46,244 nucleotides of DNA from an uncultured Lachnospiraceae bacterium (lineage in GTDB: Bacteria > Bacillota > Clostridia > Lachnospirales > Lachnospiraceae), in contig CADBIU010000015.1 in assembly GCA_902794825.1 (NCBI GenBank), positions 1 to 46,244 of the forward strand. The letters run 5' to 3'. Position 1 is the stretch's first letter; each line of letters begins with the position of its first letter. The notes under the pieces are model-generated. The model was not told the DNA's origin, did not search any database, and saw only the letters and a list, made by a program, of their open reading frames with translations. The translations under genes and the position numbers were made by a program. Shown piece after piece: positions 8,126-17,163 of the stretch.

Positions 8126-8890
8126 ATGAGAAAAAACATTTATATAAACGGCCGCCAGGGAAAACTTGAAATCATACTGTTCGAACCCGACGAAAGAAAT
8201 GCCGGCAAAGGCTCTTTTCTCTTTCTCCCCGGCGTTCCTGGGACTGATAAAAATGATGACCTGGCAGAAATGCTGTGTTTTGACGGGTACAGAGTACTGT
8301 GTCTGTCCTTCAGCGGCACTTGCGGAAGCGAAGGGGTCTACAGTCTGGAGCGCGCCCTGGAAGACGCCGAGACCGCTTACAGCTATCTGAGCGCCCTTGA
8401 TCCGGACGGTGTCTCCGTTTTCGGCCATAGCATGGGAGGATTTATCGCAGCACACACAGCGGCTGCGCACCCGGGTACACGGTCCCTCATCCTGATGTTC
8501 CCCTGCGACATAGGAAGGCTTCCCATTTGGGATGATGAATCGATCATGACTTCCTACATCGTGAAGGATTTCCTGGACAGCCACGCCTCTTTGCTTTCAG
8601 GCGTCTCCTCAGAGCAGCTGATCAGCGAGATTTACCTAAACTCCAAGAGCTTCTCGCTGGTAAACCTGGCGCATGCTCTCTCCCGCATTCCGACCCTTAT
8701 GATCGGCGGATCCAGAGACCGCTATGCGCCGCCCAGGCTCAACTGCTCGCCATTGTATGAGAGTCTGAAGAGTATTTCCGGTTCTTCAGTATTCTATAAG
8801 GAATTTGAGACCGGTCACTACGGCGCAGACTGCCGAGGCCTTATCAGCATAGCAATCTCGGATTTTTTACGCGGGCGCGGACGGATTTGA
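8126..8890 (+). CDS. Alpha/beta hydrolase (serine esterase/peptidase-like)
   Basis: A 254-residue soluble protein with no signal peptide. The nucleophile elbow GHSMGG places Ser102, the acid is probably Asp198 in SRDRYAPP, and the base is probably His231 in TGHYGAD, so the catalytic triad is complete. An oxyanion-type loop LPGVPGT is near residue 35. The start is ATG 8126 with AGAGGA upstream. It stands alone between a divergent promoter and a strong bidirectional terminator. It may cleave an ester or amide; the substrate cannot be read from the sequence. GC and codon use are like those of the neighbours. Confidence 0.85.
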   Translation: MRKNIYINGRQGKLEIILFEPDERNAGKGSFLFLPGVPGTDKNDDLAEMLCFDGYRVLCLSFSGTCGSEGVYSLERALEDAETAYSYLSALDPDGVSVFGHSMGGFIAAHTAAAHPGTRSLILMFPCDIGRLPIWDDESIMTSYIVKDFLDSHASLLSGVSSEQLISEIYLNSKSFSLVNLAHALSRIPTLMIGGSRDRYAPPRLNCSPLYESLKSISGSSVFYKEFETGHYGADCRGLISIAISDFLRGRGRI

Positions 8891-8921
8891 TAAAAACACC
8901 GACATATAATAATTCAGAAGC

Positions 8922-8960
8922 AAAAACACCTCATCGGCTTTGAACCGATGAGGTGTTTTG
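8922..8960. terminator. Bidirectional terminator between the hydrolase and oppA
   Basis: AACACCTCATCGG pairs perfectly with CCGATGAGGTGTT around CTTTGAA, with A- and T-rich flanks on both sides. It serves two converging genes. Confidence 0.9.
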
Positions 8961-9026
8961 TTGTTGAGGACTTTTACAGCCCTTGTTCAGCTGTTTTGTT
9001 CCGGATCGAACTTCAGTGAGGTCTAA

Positions 9027-10802
9027 TTAGCGGCCGAACTGGCAGTCGTTGTTGCCGGAATCGCTTGTCCACATCTCAAGCATGTTGATGGGATCGTTGA
9101 AGTCTGCAAGCCAGCCTTCACGAGCGAAGTCGAAGTTGCCCTGTTTTCTCTCATCCAGGAATACGTTCCACTCACGCTTATCAATAGTCATGTTGATGCC
9201 GATCTCAGCGAAATCCTGCTGCATGATCTGAGCAACACCGATGTGGCCTGTGCCATCGTTGGTCAGGTATGTGATGTTCAGAGGAGTCTCAGCGGAAAGC
9301 TTGCCATCCTCAAATTTGAAGCCCGCATACTCGAGAAGCGCGATCGCCTCGTCGATAGCCGCATCCTGAACTTCCTCAGGATAGTAGCCGTCGCCTACAG
9401 GGAATTTATAAGCGCCGTTCTCTTTGAATGTGCCGCCGTTGCCGTCAGCCATTCCTGCAGGGATGTAGGAAGTTGCAACCTTCTGGCCTGTCTGGCCGAC
9501 TGTCTCTACAATGTAAGGACGGTCGATGAGGATCGCGAAAGCCTTTCTCATAGCGATAGCCTGGTCAACAGTCTTGCCTTCGAAGATAGGGCTGTTTACG
9601 TTGAACGCCGCATAGTAGGTTCCCAGGTTGTCGATAACGTGGAAATCAGGGTTGTCCATGATAGAAGCGATCTCGTTTGTGGGAACTGTGTCAGCGAAGT
9701 CAAGGTCGCCGGAGTTGTAAGCTGAGAAAATTGCTGTGTCATCAGCAGAGAGCATCAGGTCGATCTCAGGGATGGTAACTTCATCAGCTCTCCAGTAATT
9801 GTCGTTCTTGGTCAGGACCATGGACTCTTCGTGTTTCCATGAAGTCATGGTGTAAGCGCCGTTGGTTACGAAACCGGCTTCTGCTGCCCATGCGCCGGGG
9901 TTGGTCTCCCATCCTGCCGCTGCCTCAACCTGTGCCTGGGGAACAGGAAGGTATGCAGGGAATGCTGCGAGGTCAAGGAAGTATGCGCAAGGAGCTACCA
10001 GCTTAACTGTGAGGGTCTTGCCGTCTTCAGATGCGACAACATCAAGAGCGCCGTCAGCGTTCTTTGCGATCGCGTCGAACATGTATCCGTAGTCAGCTGC
10101 TGTCTCGGGAGCTGCTGCTCTCTTCCATGCATACTCGAAATCCTTGGCGGTCAGGTCTGTGCCGTCGGACCACTTGAGGCCGTCACGAAGTGTGAAGGTA
10201 TAGGTCATGCCGTCTTCAGAGATCTCAGTGTTCTCAGCCAGCGCGGGCTGAAGGTTTCCGTCCTTGTCATAGGTGTAGAGGCCTTCAAACATGTTGACTG
10301 CGAGGCAGGCGCCGTCAACGGAAGAGTTCAGGGCGGGGTCAACCTTTGCGGGCTCGGAAGCCAGGTTGATCTTCAGAACGTCTCTGGGGCAGGTTGCGAA
10401 CTGGAAGAACTTGAATCCAAACAGGTTGGAATAGATGCCTTCCACGTCTGTCTTCTGCAGATACAGATCGTTGTAATAGTAGATCGGGATAACCGCTGCT
10501 GTGCCCATCAGGATATCTTCTGCCTTATGCATCAGAGCTACACGGTTCTCCATATCTGTTGTGGTCTTGATCTCGGTGATCAGAGCTTCGTACTCAGACC
10601 AGTCGGGAGCGGACTTACCCTCAGCGATCGCCTTGTAGGTAACGCCTTCAGGAGTGGGATAAATGGTGGATTCACCAGTTGCCTCCCCGGCCGCTTCCTG
10701 TGTCTGTGTTGATGTAGATGCGCCGGTGCTTCCGCCGCAGGCAGTCAGCAGAGACAGAGCGGTAACAACAGAAAGTACGAGTGCTAATGCGCGTTTTTTC
10801 AT
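9027..10802 (-). CDS. oppA: Oligopeptide-binding lipoprotein OppA, segmentally permuted
   Basis: A 591-residue lipoprotein (signal peptide 1-21, lipid-carrying Cys22 in LLTACGG) of SBP family 5, expected to capture peptides for the oppBCDF transporter. The order of segments is abnormal. Residues about 64-137 (DWSEYEALITEIKTTTD, then MHKAEDILM, VIPIYYYNDLYLQ and FGFKFFQFAT) are what such proteins carry at their C-terminus. The normal mature N-terminus begins only at about 141 (VLKINLASEPAKVDPALN), followed by GLKWSDG and KDFEYAWKR. The protein then stops just after LEMWTSDSGNNDCQFGR, exactly where the missing tail would begin. Each segment occurs once, so the fold may be complete. It is preceded by AGGAGG and by its own leader hairpin and promoter-like sequence. 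Confidence 0.88.
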   Translation of the reverse strand: MKKRALALVLSVVTALSLLTACGGSTGASTSTQTQEAAGEATGESTIYPTPEGVTYKAIAEGKSAPDWSEYEALITEIKTTTDMENRVALMHKAEDILMGTAAVIPIYYYNDLYLQKTDVEGIYSNLFGFKFFQFATCPRDVLKINLASEPAKVDPALNSSVDGACLAVNMFEGLYTYDKDGNLQPALAENTEISEDGMTYTFTLRDGLKWSDGTDLTAKDFEYAWKRAAAPETAADYGYMFDAIAKNADGALDVVASEDGKTLTVKLVAPCAYFLDLAAFPAYLPVPQAQVEAAAGWETNPGAWAAEAGFVTNGAYTMTSWKHEESMVLTKNDNYWRADEVTIPEIDLMLSADDTAIFSAYNSGDLDFADTVPTNEIASIMDNPDFHVIDNLGTYYAAFNVNSPIFEGKTVDQAIAMRKAFAILIDRPYIVETVGQTGQKVATSYIPAGMADGNGGTFKENGAYKFPVGDGYYPEEVQDAAIDEAIALLEYAGFKFEDGKLSAETPLNITYLTNDGTGHIGVAQIMQQDFAEIGINMTIDKREWNVFLDERKQGNFDFAREGWLADFNDPINMLEMWTSDSGNNDCQFGR

Positions 10803-10824
10803 AACTTCCTCCTTTTGCTGTTTT

Positions 10825-10857
10825 GCAGCGGATCTGATCGCAGTCCTGATCCGCTGC
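10825..10857 (-). promoter_or_regulatory. Leader hairpin in front of the oppA ribosome binding site
   Basis: GCAGCGGATC and GATCCGCTGC form a perfect 10-bp stem with a 13-base loop, ending shortly before the AGGAGG of oppA. No T-run follows, so it is not a terminator. A role in mRNA stability or processing is inferred. Confidence 0.55.
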
Positions 10858-10953
10858 CAGTTACTTTTTATTTATGTATGTCCCGCATGTACAGGTTCAA
10901 TCCCCTTCTGCCTGAAAGGAGATCTCATGCACTGCAGAAAACACATCGTATTG

Positions 10954-10959
10954 ATTATA
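10954..10959 (-). promoter_or_regulatory. Candidate internal promoter of oppA
   Basis: A perfect TATAAT on the minus strand between oppF and oppA; the -35 region is poor. It would give a leader of about 145 bases containing the hairpin at 10825-10857 and allow separate high expression of the binding protein. Confidence 0.4.
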
Positions 10960-11015
10960 CTACTTCACACGCGGTTATGCGCGTTAAAGTAATAAAATAT
11001 CATGATGCCAATGTT

Positions 11016-11978
11016 TTACTTATTCCAGCACGCGACCATGTGGCCGTTTCCTCTGTCTGTCAGCGACGGACACTCCTGCGCGCACTTTTCTGTCGCGAAA
11101 CGGCACCTGGTCCGGAAAGCGCATCCGGAAGGCATACGGAGCGGACTGGGAACATCTCCCTCGAGTATGATCCTCTTGGAGCTCTTCGCGATATTGGGAT
11201 CCGGGATCGGAACCGCGGAGAGCAGGGACTGTGTATAAGGGTGGATAGGGCTGTCATAGAGTTCATCCGCGTCAGCTGTCTCCACAACTCTTCCCAGATA
11301 CATGACCGCGATTCGGTCGGAAATATGCCTGACGACCAGAAGGTCGTGCGCGATAAAGAGGTACGCGACGCCCAGTTTCTCCTGAAGTTCTTCAAACATG
11401 TTGATGACCTGAGCCTGGATAGAAACGTCCAGCGCGGATACAGCCTCGTCGCAGACGATAAATCTGGGATCCACGGCCAGCGCTCTGGCGATACCGATAC
11501 GCTGTCTCTGTCCGCCGGAGAACTCGTGTACATATCTTGTGGCGTGCTCCGCGTTAAGTCCGACCAGCTCCATAAGACCCAGGATCTTCTCTCTTCTTTC
11601 CTTGCTGTTTGAGTAGAGTTTATGGACATCGAGGGGCTCGCCGATGATCTCTTCGACCGTCATGCGGGGGTCCAGGGAGGAATAGGGATCCTGGAAGACC
11701 ATCTGCATCTTGGGGCGGTACTTGATCATGTTCTGGTCGGTGATCAGTTCTCCGTCGTAATAGATCTCGCCGCCGGTGGGCTTATAGAGACGCAGCAGCG
11801 TACGGCCGACTGTCGTCTTGCCGCAGCCGGACTCTCCTACAAGTCCGAGAGTCTCACCGGGCTTTATGCCGAAGTTGACGCCGTCAACCGCCTTGAGGAG
11901 CGTTGTCTTCATAAAGCCGGTGCGAATAGGAAAATACTGTTTCAGGTCTTTTACTTCAACTAAGTATTCGCTGCTCAT
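11016..11978 (-). CDS. oppF: Oligopeptide ABC transporter ATPase OppF
   Basis: A 320-residue ABC ATPase: Walker [10 protein letters not shown] near residue 50, signature [16 protein letters not shown] near 150, Walker [13 protein letters not shown], and the switch histidine in FIAHDL. The C-terminal OppD/F-type extension is cysteine-bearing ([14 protein letters not shown]), probably the iron-sulfur or zinc motif typical of this family. It forms the nucleotide-binding heterodimer with OppD on the inner face of the membrane. Its start overlaps the end of oppD by four bases, implying translational coupling. Confidence 0.93.
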   Translation of the reverse strand: MSSEYLVEVKDLKQYFPIRTGFMKTTLLKAVDGVNFGIKPGETLGLVGESGCGKTTVGRTLLRLYKPTGGEIYYDGELITDQNMIKYRPKMQMVFQDPYSSLDPRMTVEEIIGEPLDVHKLYSNSKERREKILGLMELVGLNAEHATRYVHEFSGGQRQRIGIARALAVDPRFIVCDEAVSALDVSIQAQVINMFEELQEKLGVAYLFIAHDLLVVRHISDRIAVMYLGRVVETADADELYDSPIHPYTQSLLSAVPIPDPNIAKSSKRIILEGDVPSPLRMPSGCAFRTRCRFATEKCAQECPSLTDRGNGHMVACWNK

Positions 11979-13003
11979 GCTTTCACCTCCGCTTCCTCAT
12001 CATGAAGATATTTGTTATCCCTTATATTGATCCAACAGGAAGCCAGATGTGTCTTATCGATCCTGACCTCCTCGGGAACCTGTGTCAGGCAGATCTTCAT
12101 GGCGTTGTCGCATCTTGCGCAGAACGCGCATCCCTTGGGCATGTTCAGAAGATTGATGGGCGTACCCGCAATGGGAATCAGCTTTTTCTTCATATTGCTT
12201 ACGGACGGGATGGAACGCAGAAGTCCTTTCGTGTACTCATGGCAGGGATTGTAGAAAATATCCTCTGCCGTTCCGCGCTCACAGATTCTTCCGCCGTACA
12301 TAACGACGATCTCATCAGACATCTGCGCGATGACGCCCAGATCGTGAGTTACGATGATGATCGCCATACCCAGCTTTTTCTGCAGTTCCATCATCAGCTC
12401 CAGGATCTGCGCCTGAATGGTAACATCCAGAGCTGTGGTGGGCTCATCGGCGATGAGGATCGAAGGCTCGGATACCAGCGCCATAGCGATCATGACACGC
12501 TGGCGCATACCGCCTGAGAGCTCATGGGGATACTGCTTGAGGCGGCGGGGCGCATCGTTAATACCTACCAGTTCCAGCATCTCCTGTGCTTTCTTTCTGG
12601 CCTCTTCTTTGCTCACCTTGTTGTGTGTGGTGATAGCTTCCATGATCTGGTTTCCCACCGTGTAGACGGGATTGAGGGAGGTCATGGGATCCTGGAAGAT
12701 CATAGCGCAGTGTCTTCCGCGAAAGTCCTCCATCTGCTTGGGAGTATATTTGGTGATATCCTCGCCCTTGAACAATACCTTGCCCTGTGTGATATGGCCG
12801 TTTCCGTCCAGGATCTGCATGATGGAATAGGCCGAGACCGATTTGCCGGAACCGGATTCGCCTACGATTCCCAGGCTCTTTCCTTCCTCCAGCGTATATG
12901 TAACACCGTTGACTGCCTTGACTTCTCCCTTATCGGTCTTGAAGGAAGTATGAAGGTCAATGACCTGCAGAAGCGGCGTGTGCTTTTCTGTATTCTGACT
13001 CAT
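11975..13003 (-). CDS. oppD: Oligopeptide ABC transporter ATPase OppD
   Basis: A 342-residue ABC ATPase with Walker A GESGSGKS near residue 50, signature [16 protein letters not shown] near 160, Walker [14 protein letters not shown], and the H-loop IVTHDLG. The C-terminus has the family extension with cysteines ([14 protein letters not shown]). It pairs with OppF to drive peptide import. oppC ends 70 bases upstream, and oppF begins within its stop codon, so it is an internal member of the opp operon. Confidence 0.93.
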   Translation of the reverse strand: MSQNTEKHTPLLQVIDLHTSFKTDKGEVKAVNGVTYTLEEGKSLGIVGESGSGKSVSAYSIMQILDGNGHITQGKVLFKGEDITKYTPKQMEDFRGRHCAMIFQDPMTSLNPVYTVGNQIMEAITTHNKVSKEEARKKAQEMLELVGINDAPRRLKQYPHELSGGMRQRVMIAMALVSEPSILIADEPTTALDVTIQAQILELMMELQKKLGMAIIIVTHDLGVIAQMSDEIVVMYGGRICERGTAEDIFYNPCHEYTKGLLRSIPSVSNMKKKLIPIAGTPINLLNMPKGCAFCARCDNAMKICLTQVPEEVRIDKTHLASCWINIRDNKYLHDEEAEVKA

Positions 13004-13073
13004 GGTTTACCTGCTTTCCTCTTTCAATACTAACAGCGTCTTCTTGTTAACTCTCGTCGACCCGTCTCCTTGC

Positions 13074-14132
13074 TTATTTGCTTCTGAGCTTGGGATCGAA
13101 CGCGTCGCGCAGGCCGTCGCCGAGAAGGTTGAAGGCCAGGACGATCAGGACGATCAGGACCGCAGGGTAGACCAGCTGCATGGGATAAGTCTGCAGGCCC
13201 TCACGTGCGGAGTTCGCAAGAGAGCCCAGGGATGGCATGGGATCGTTAACGCCCATACCGATAAATGACAGAAAGCTCTCCGTGAAGATCGCGGAAGGGA
13301 TCTGCAGGGCTGTTGTAATGATGATGACCGAAATACAGTTGGGAATAATGTGCTTGCGGATGATATGGGCGGGCTTTGCTCCGATCGATCTGGCCGCAAG
13401 GATGTACTCATTATTCTTGATCGTAAGGATCTGGCCTCTGACAAGTCTGGCCATGCCGACCCAATACAGCAGTCCGAATACGATGAAAATACAGATCATA
13501 TTGGTGCCGAGCGCGTTTACGATCGGGTTGTTGGTATTTTCCAGGATCGGCTGCAGGACAGTTGCCAGCAGAATGATGATCAGCATGTCCGGCAGCGAAT
13601 ATATGATATCGACGATACGCATCATGATCAGATCCGTTCGCCCTCCTGTATACCCTGCTATTGACCCGTATATGACGCCGATGATCAGGACCAGGATACT
13701 GGCAAAGAGACCGACGGTCAGGGAGATCCTCGCGCCGTAGACCACACGGATAAAGTAGTCGCGTCCCAGAGAGTCCGTTCCCAGGATATGCGGGAATACC
13801 TTTCCGCCTTCCTCCATGTATTTCTGTTCCATTTCCGAATATTCGAACGCCGCGAGGTTCTTGTTGGATCTGTCACGTCTTCCGTTAACCTTGATGATCT
13901 CCGAATAAGAATAAGGAACGACCAAAGGAGCGAAAGTGATCGTGATGATGATGAGCACAAGGACAATAATAGATCCCACTGCCAGCGGGTTCTTCATGAG
14001 TTTTCTCATACCATCCTTAAAAAAGGTGGTAGATTCGCTCATGACATCCGCCTGCCGCTTTTCATCCTCTGTAGCGGCTTCAAACAGGGCGGGATCGATC
14101 TGCATGCTTAAAGGATTTTTCTTTGCTTCCAT
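13074..14132 (-). CDS. oppC: Oligopeptide ABC transporter permease OppC
   Basis: A 352-residue permease. A cytosolic N-terminus of about 45 residues is followed by a first membrane segment (VGSIIVLVLIIITITF), an external loop with LGTDSLGRDYFIRVVYGAR, and about five further helices. The EAA coupling loop is EYILAARSIGA. The LGTDxxGRD motif is diagnostic for OppC/DppC. With OppB it forms the membrane channel. The gene begins 15 bases after oppB. Confidence 0.94.
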   Translation of the reverse strand: MEAKKNPLSMQIDPALFEAATEDEKRQADVMSESTTFFKDGMRKLMKNPLAVGSIIVLVLIIITITFAPLVVPYSYSEIIKVNGRRDRSNKNLAAFEYSEMEQKYMEEGGKVFPHILGTDSLGRDYFIRVVYGARISLTVGLFASILVLIIGVIYGSIAGYTGGRTDLIMMRIVDIIYSLPDMLIIILLATVLQPILENTNNPIVNALGTNMICIFIVFGLLYWVGMARLVRGQILTIKNNEYILAARSIGAKPAHIIRKHIIPNCISVIIITTALQIPSAIFTESFLSFIGMGVNDPMPSLGSLANSAREGLQTYPMQLVYPAVLIVLIVLAFNLLGDGLRDAFDPKLRSK

Positions 14133-14147
14133 ACTTACCTGCCCTCC

Positions 14148-15059
14148 TTAGTCCAAAGTGATCCTGGGATCGACAACCTTGTAAGCGATATCGCTGAGCA
14201 GGTTGCAGATGACCATTACTACTGCCAGGAAGATGGTAGTTGCCATGATCATGGGATAGTCACGGTTATTAATGGATTTTACGAACTGCTGGCCGAGACC
14301 TCCGATCGTAAAGATATTCTCGACGACCAGGGAACCTGTCAAAATATAGGCGAGCATAGGTCCCACATATGTGATGACGGGGATCAGCGCGTTCCTGAGC
14401 GCGTGCTTAAAGATGACCTTGACCATCGGAACGCCCTTGGCCCGCGCGGTGCGGATATAGTCCTGACCAAGTGAGTCGAGCATGGACGTCTTGGTAAGAC
14501 GCGTGACATAAGCCGTCGGATATGCCGCCAGCGCTATGACCGGCAGGATCAGAGACTTACTCGACGCATCCCAGACCGGAAGCAATTGCAGCTTGATGCA
14601 GAATACCAGCATCAGGAATGTCGCGAACACGAAGGAAGGCATTGCCGTAAACAGCGTTGTGAAGAAGACGATGATACGGTCGATCGGCCCGTTCCTGAAC
14701 AGGGCCGCCATTGAACCCAGTATAATGCCGGCGAAAACTGCCAGTACAGCTGCGGTAAGGCCCAGACGCCCGGACACCTTGAAACAGGAAAGCAGTGTAT
14801 CCTTAATATCGCGGCCGGTCTTAAGCGATACGCCGAAATCTCCATGCATGAGATTCTTCAGATACAGGGCAAACTGCACCGGGACAGGCTTGTCCAGGTT
14901 GTAGCGCTGCTCCAGAACCTGCTTTGTTGCTTCTGAAAGTGCCTTTTCTGAGTTGAAGGGTCCTCCGGGAATCGCATTCATGGCAAAGAATGTGATCGCG
15001 CAGATTATAAATACACTAACGATCGCCAGAAGGACTCTTTTTACAATGTACCGAGTCAT
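14148..15059 (-). CDS. oppB: Oligopeptide ABC transporter permease OppB
   Basis: A 303-residue permease with the typical first helix (RVLLAIVSVFIICAITFF), the PGGPF loop, about six membrane helices and the EAA loop QDYIRTARAKGV. It is the first gene of the opp operon (oppB-oppC-oppD-oppF-oppA). The leader contains a good sigma-A promoter and a 14-bp palindrome. The family imports oligopeptides, or nickel and other small ligands; peptide specificity is inferred from the OppA type. Confidence 0.94.
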   Translation of the reverse strand: MTRYIVKRVLLAIVSVFIICAITFFAMNAIPGGPFNSEKALSEATKQVLEQRYNLDKPVPVQFALYLKNLMHGDFGVSLKTGRDIKDTLLSCFKVSGRLGLTAAVLAVFAGIILGSMAALFRNGPIDRIIVFFTTLFTAMPSFVFATFLMLVFCIKLQLLPVWDASSKSLILPVIALAAYPTAYVTRLTKTSMLDSLGQDYIRTARAKGVPMVKVIFKHALRNALIPVITYVGPMLAYILTGSLVVENIFTIGGLGQQFVKSINNRDYPMIMATTIFLAVVMVICNLLSDIAYKVVDPRITLD

Positions 15060-15095
15060 GGTTTTCCCCTTTCACAGTTGTAATTTCCTAAAGCG

Positions 15096-15109
15096 TTTTA
15101 AGCTTAAAA
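15096..15109. promoter_or_regulatory. 14-bp palindrome in the opp leader, possible operator
   Basis: TTTTAAGCTTAAAA is perfectly self-complementary and lies some 50-60 bases downstream of the predicted opp transcription start. It does not match the CcpA or CodY consensus well. Confidence 0.4.
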
Positions 15110-15162
15110 GTAAACAGCATCTCCATAAATGATCTACAATGGATAACTGTATACAAAAATAA

Positions 15163-15190
15163 ATTATATCATCTCAATTGCCAATTACAA
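15163..15190 (-). promoter_or_regulatory. Promoter of the opp operon
   Basis: Minus strand TTGTAA (15185-15190), a 16-base spacer and a perfect TATAAT (15163-15168). Confidence 0.6.
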
Positions 15191-15274
15191 GATATATGCC
15201 CTTTAAAACGAACGGATTTATGAATATCCGAGGATTATTTCGATTAATTTTGTGCAAATTATCAAAAAATTGTT

Positions 15275-16675
15275 TTATGCCTTCTGCCTTCTCTGTTTTG
15301 CCCTCTTTCTCATAAACCAGGAATAGTAAAAGGCATATGTGACCGACGTGACGGTCCAGGAGACAGGGAAGCAAAACAGCAGGACCCGCATGGAAGAAGC
15401 GCGCGGGAATACGAATGCCACCCACAGGATCCTCAGGACGCATACGCCGAAGAAGGTGATCAGTGTAGGGCGCAGAGACTCTCCCATCCCCCGGAGCGCA
15501 GCGAAGAACACACCGCTGGGCACATACAGGATATAGAAAGGCAATAGGTAGCGCATCATGTCCACACCGATCTCTATAACACCGGCGTCTGTAGTAAACA
15601 GTCCCAGAAGGATCGGGCAGCCCGTATACATGATCACAATAGTCATCCCCATGAAAAGATACATAATGGCGGCGCCCTGTCTTATGACCCGGCGCACACG
15701 CTCCATACGGCCGGCGCCCAGGTTCTGTCCCACAAAGGTCGTTATAGAGACAGCGAGGGCTGCCTCAAGCATCCAGTAAAAGGATTCGATCCTGACAAAA
15801 CCAGCGTAAGCCGCCACTGTATCCGTTCCAAACGTGTTGACGGCGGATGTCAATACAACGCAGGAAAACGTGTACATCAGCGTATCGAACCCCAGCGGTA
15901 TACCCAGCCTGAGCATTTTCAGGCTCATGTCCCGCTTCAGGCAGATCCTGCCGGGGCTCAGACGGGGCATCAATTCCCGGCCTGTTCCGCGGACCAGGGC
16001 GTGCAGAACCAGAAATGCGCTCAGAACCTGGCTCAGGATCGTAGCAAGCGCTGCGCCTCCGATCCCGAGTTTCAGCACTGCTACAAACAATATATCCAGC
16101 GCAATGTTCACCCCGCTGCAGATAAGAAGGAAGCGGAAGGGTCTTTTGGAGTCCCCCACTGCCCGCAGTCCGCTCGCCCCCATATTGTAGACCGCGTTCG
16201 GGATAAGTCCGCAGGAGACAACGCGCAGATAGAGCACGGATTCCCGCATGGTTTGGGCCGGCGCGCCCGCAAGCTTAAGAGCCGGACCAGCGGCGATGAT
16301 CCCCGCTGTCATAAACAGCGTTCCAAGCGCGAGCGCCAATGCGATCGCGTTATGTATGCCGCTGTCCAGCAGCTTTCTGTTTTTGGCCCCATAGGCCTGG
16401 GACAGAATCACGCCGGCGCCTCCCGACATGCCGATCATGAATTCTGTCACCATCGCATAGATCTGTCCCGCGGAACCGCCCACTGCGGTCAGCGCTGTTT
16501 TGCCGACGAAACGGCCCACGATGATCGTATCTGCCGTGTTGTAGAGAAGCTGCAGAAAGGACGCTCCCAAAAGAGGGGCAAAATACAGAAGAAGCTGCTT
16601 CCAGATCACCCCTTGAGTGATCGGATTTACAGCTTCCCGGTTCGTATTCATGGTTTCTGTACCGTCATTCCTCAT
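15275..16675 (-). CDS. MATE family efflux transporter
   Basis: A 466-residue polytopic protein with two homologous six-helix halves. The N-terminal signature is of NorM/DinF type (LLLYFAPLLGASFLQLLYNTADTIIVGRFVG), followed by GGSAGQIYAMVTEFMIGMSGG and, in the second half, LGIPLGFDTLMYTFSC and VGQNLGAGRMERVRRV. MATE proteins export cationic drugs or metabolites using a Na+ or H+ gradient. Its ATG overlaps the stop of the upstream reductase gene by four bases, so it ends the likely operon DUF4428-lipase-msrC-MATE. Substrate is unknown. Confidence 0.9.
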   Translation of the reverse strand: MRNDGTETMNTNREAVNPITQGVIWKQLLLYFAPLLGASFLQLLYNTADTIIVGRFVGKTALTAVGGSAGQIYAMVTEFMIGMSGGAGVILSQAYGAKNRKLLDSGIHNAIALALALGTLFMTAGIIAAGPALKLAGAPAQTMRESVLYLRVVSCGLIPNAVYNMGASGLRAVGDSKRPFRFLLICSGVNIALDILFVAVLKLGIGGAALATILSQVLSAFLVLHALVRGTGRELMPRLSPGRICLKRDMSLKMLRLGIPLGFDTLMYTFSCVVLTSAVNTFGTDTVAAYAGFVRIESFYWMLEAALAVSITTFVGQNLGAGRMERVRRVIRQGAAIMYLFMGMTIVIMYTGCPILLGLFTTDAGVIEIGVDMMRYLLPFYILYVPSGVFFAALRGMGESLRPTLITFFGVCVLRILWVAFVFPRASSMRVLLFCFPVSWTVTSVTYAFYYSWFMRKRAKQRRQKA

Positions 16676-17139
16676 CCGCGCAGTCCGTCAAAATCCACCT
16701 TGTCTCCAATGCACATCACAAGATCCGAAAGCCCCTTCTCGTCTTCTTCGCTGAACCTGTTCAGCACAGGGCTGTCGATATCCAGTACTCCGACGATTCT
16801 GCCGGCGCTCCTGACAGGGAGTACGATCTCAGAATTGGAAGCCGAATCACAGGCGATGTGACCTGGGAAAGCATGCACGTCTGCCACCCGCTGGATCTTC
16901 TCTTCCTTCACCGCTGTGCCGCATACGCCCTTTCCAATCTCAATCCGTATGCAGGCGGTCTTTCCCTGAAAGGGACCCACCAGAAGGCTGCCCCTGTCCA
17001 TAAGATAAAATCCCGCCCAGTTGAGACGGTCAAGAGATTCATAGATCAGCGCTGAGATATTGGACAGCGCAGCCACATAGTGCGGCTCTGTCTCGATGAT
17101 AGCCTCCGCCTGTGCCTTTATTAATGCATAATCCGTCAT
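16672..17139 (-). CDS. msrC: Free methionine-(R)-sulfoxide reductase (GAF domain)
   Basis: A 155-residue single GAF-domain protein with the fRMsr hallmarks LNWAGFYL, VGPFQGKTACIRIEIGKGVCG, DVHAFPGHIACDSASNSEI and GVLDIDSP. The three conserved cysteines are at 63, 73 and 97, matching the catalytic and resolving cysteines of the E. coli YebR/MsrC type. It reduces free L-methionine-(R)-S-oxide in the cytosol, with thioredoxin as electron donor. The start is ATG 17139 with a GGAG-like site; the lipase gene ends 24 bases upstream. Confidence 0.92.
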   Translation of the reverse strand: MTDYALIKAQAEAIIETEPHYVAALSNISALIYESLDRLNWAGFYLMDRGSLLVGPFQGKTACIRIEIGKGVCGTAVKEEKIQRVADVHAFPGHIACDSASNSEIVLPVRSAGRIVGVLDIDSPVLNRFSEEDEKGLSDLVMCIGDKVDFDGLRG

Positions 17140-17163
17140 ATTGTACTCCTTAGGTCCGCAGCA

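Noticed and set aside
15190-15274. Terminator behind the MATE gene
   Set aside because: Only a weak CGGAT/ATCCG stem with a short T-rich tail was found, not enough to call.
16001-16861. 286-codon plus-strand frame over the MATE gene
   Set aside because: Antisense shadow of a clear membrane transporter; highly basic, low-information protein.
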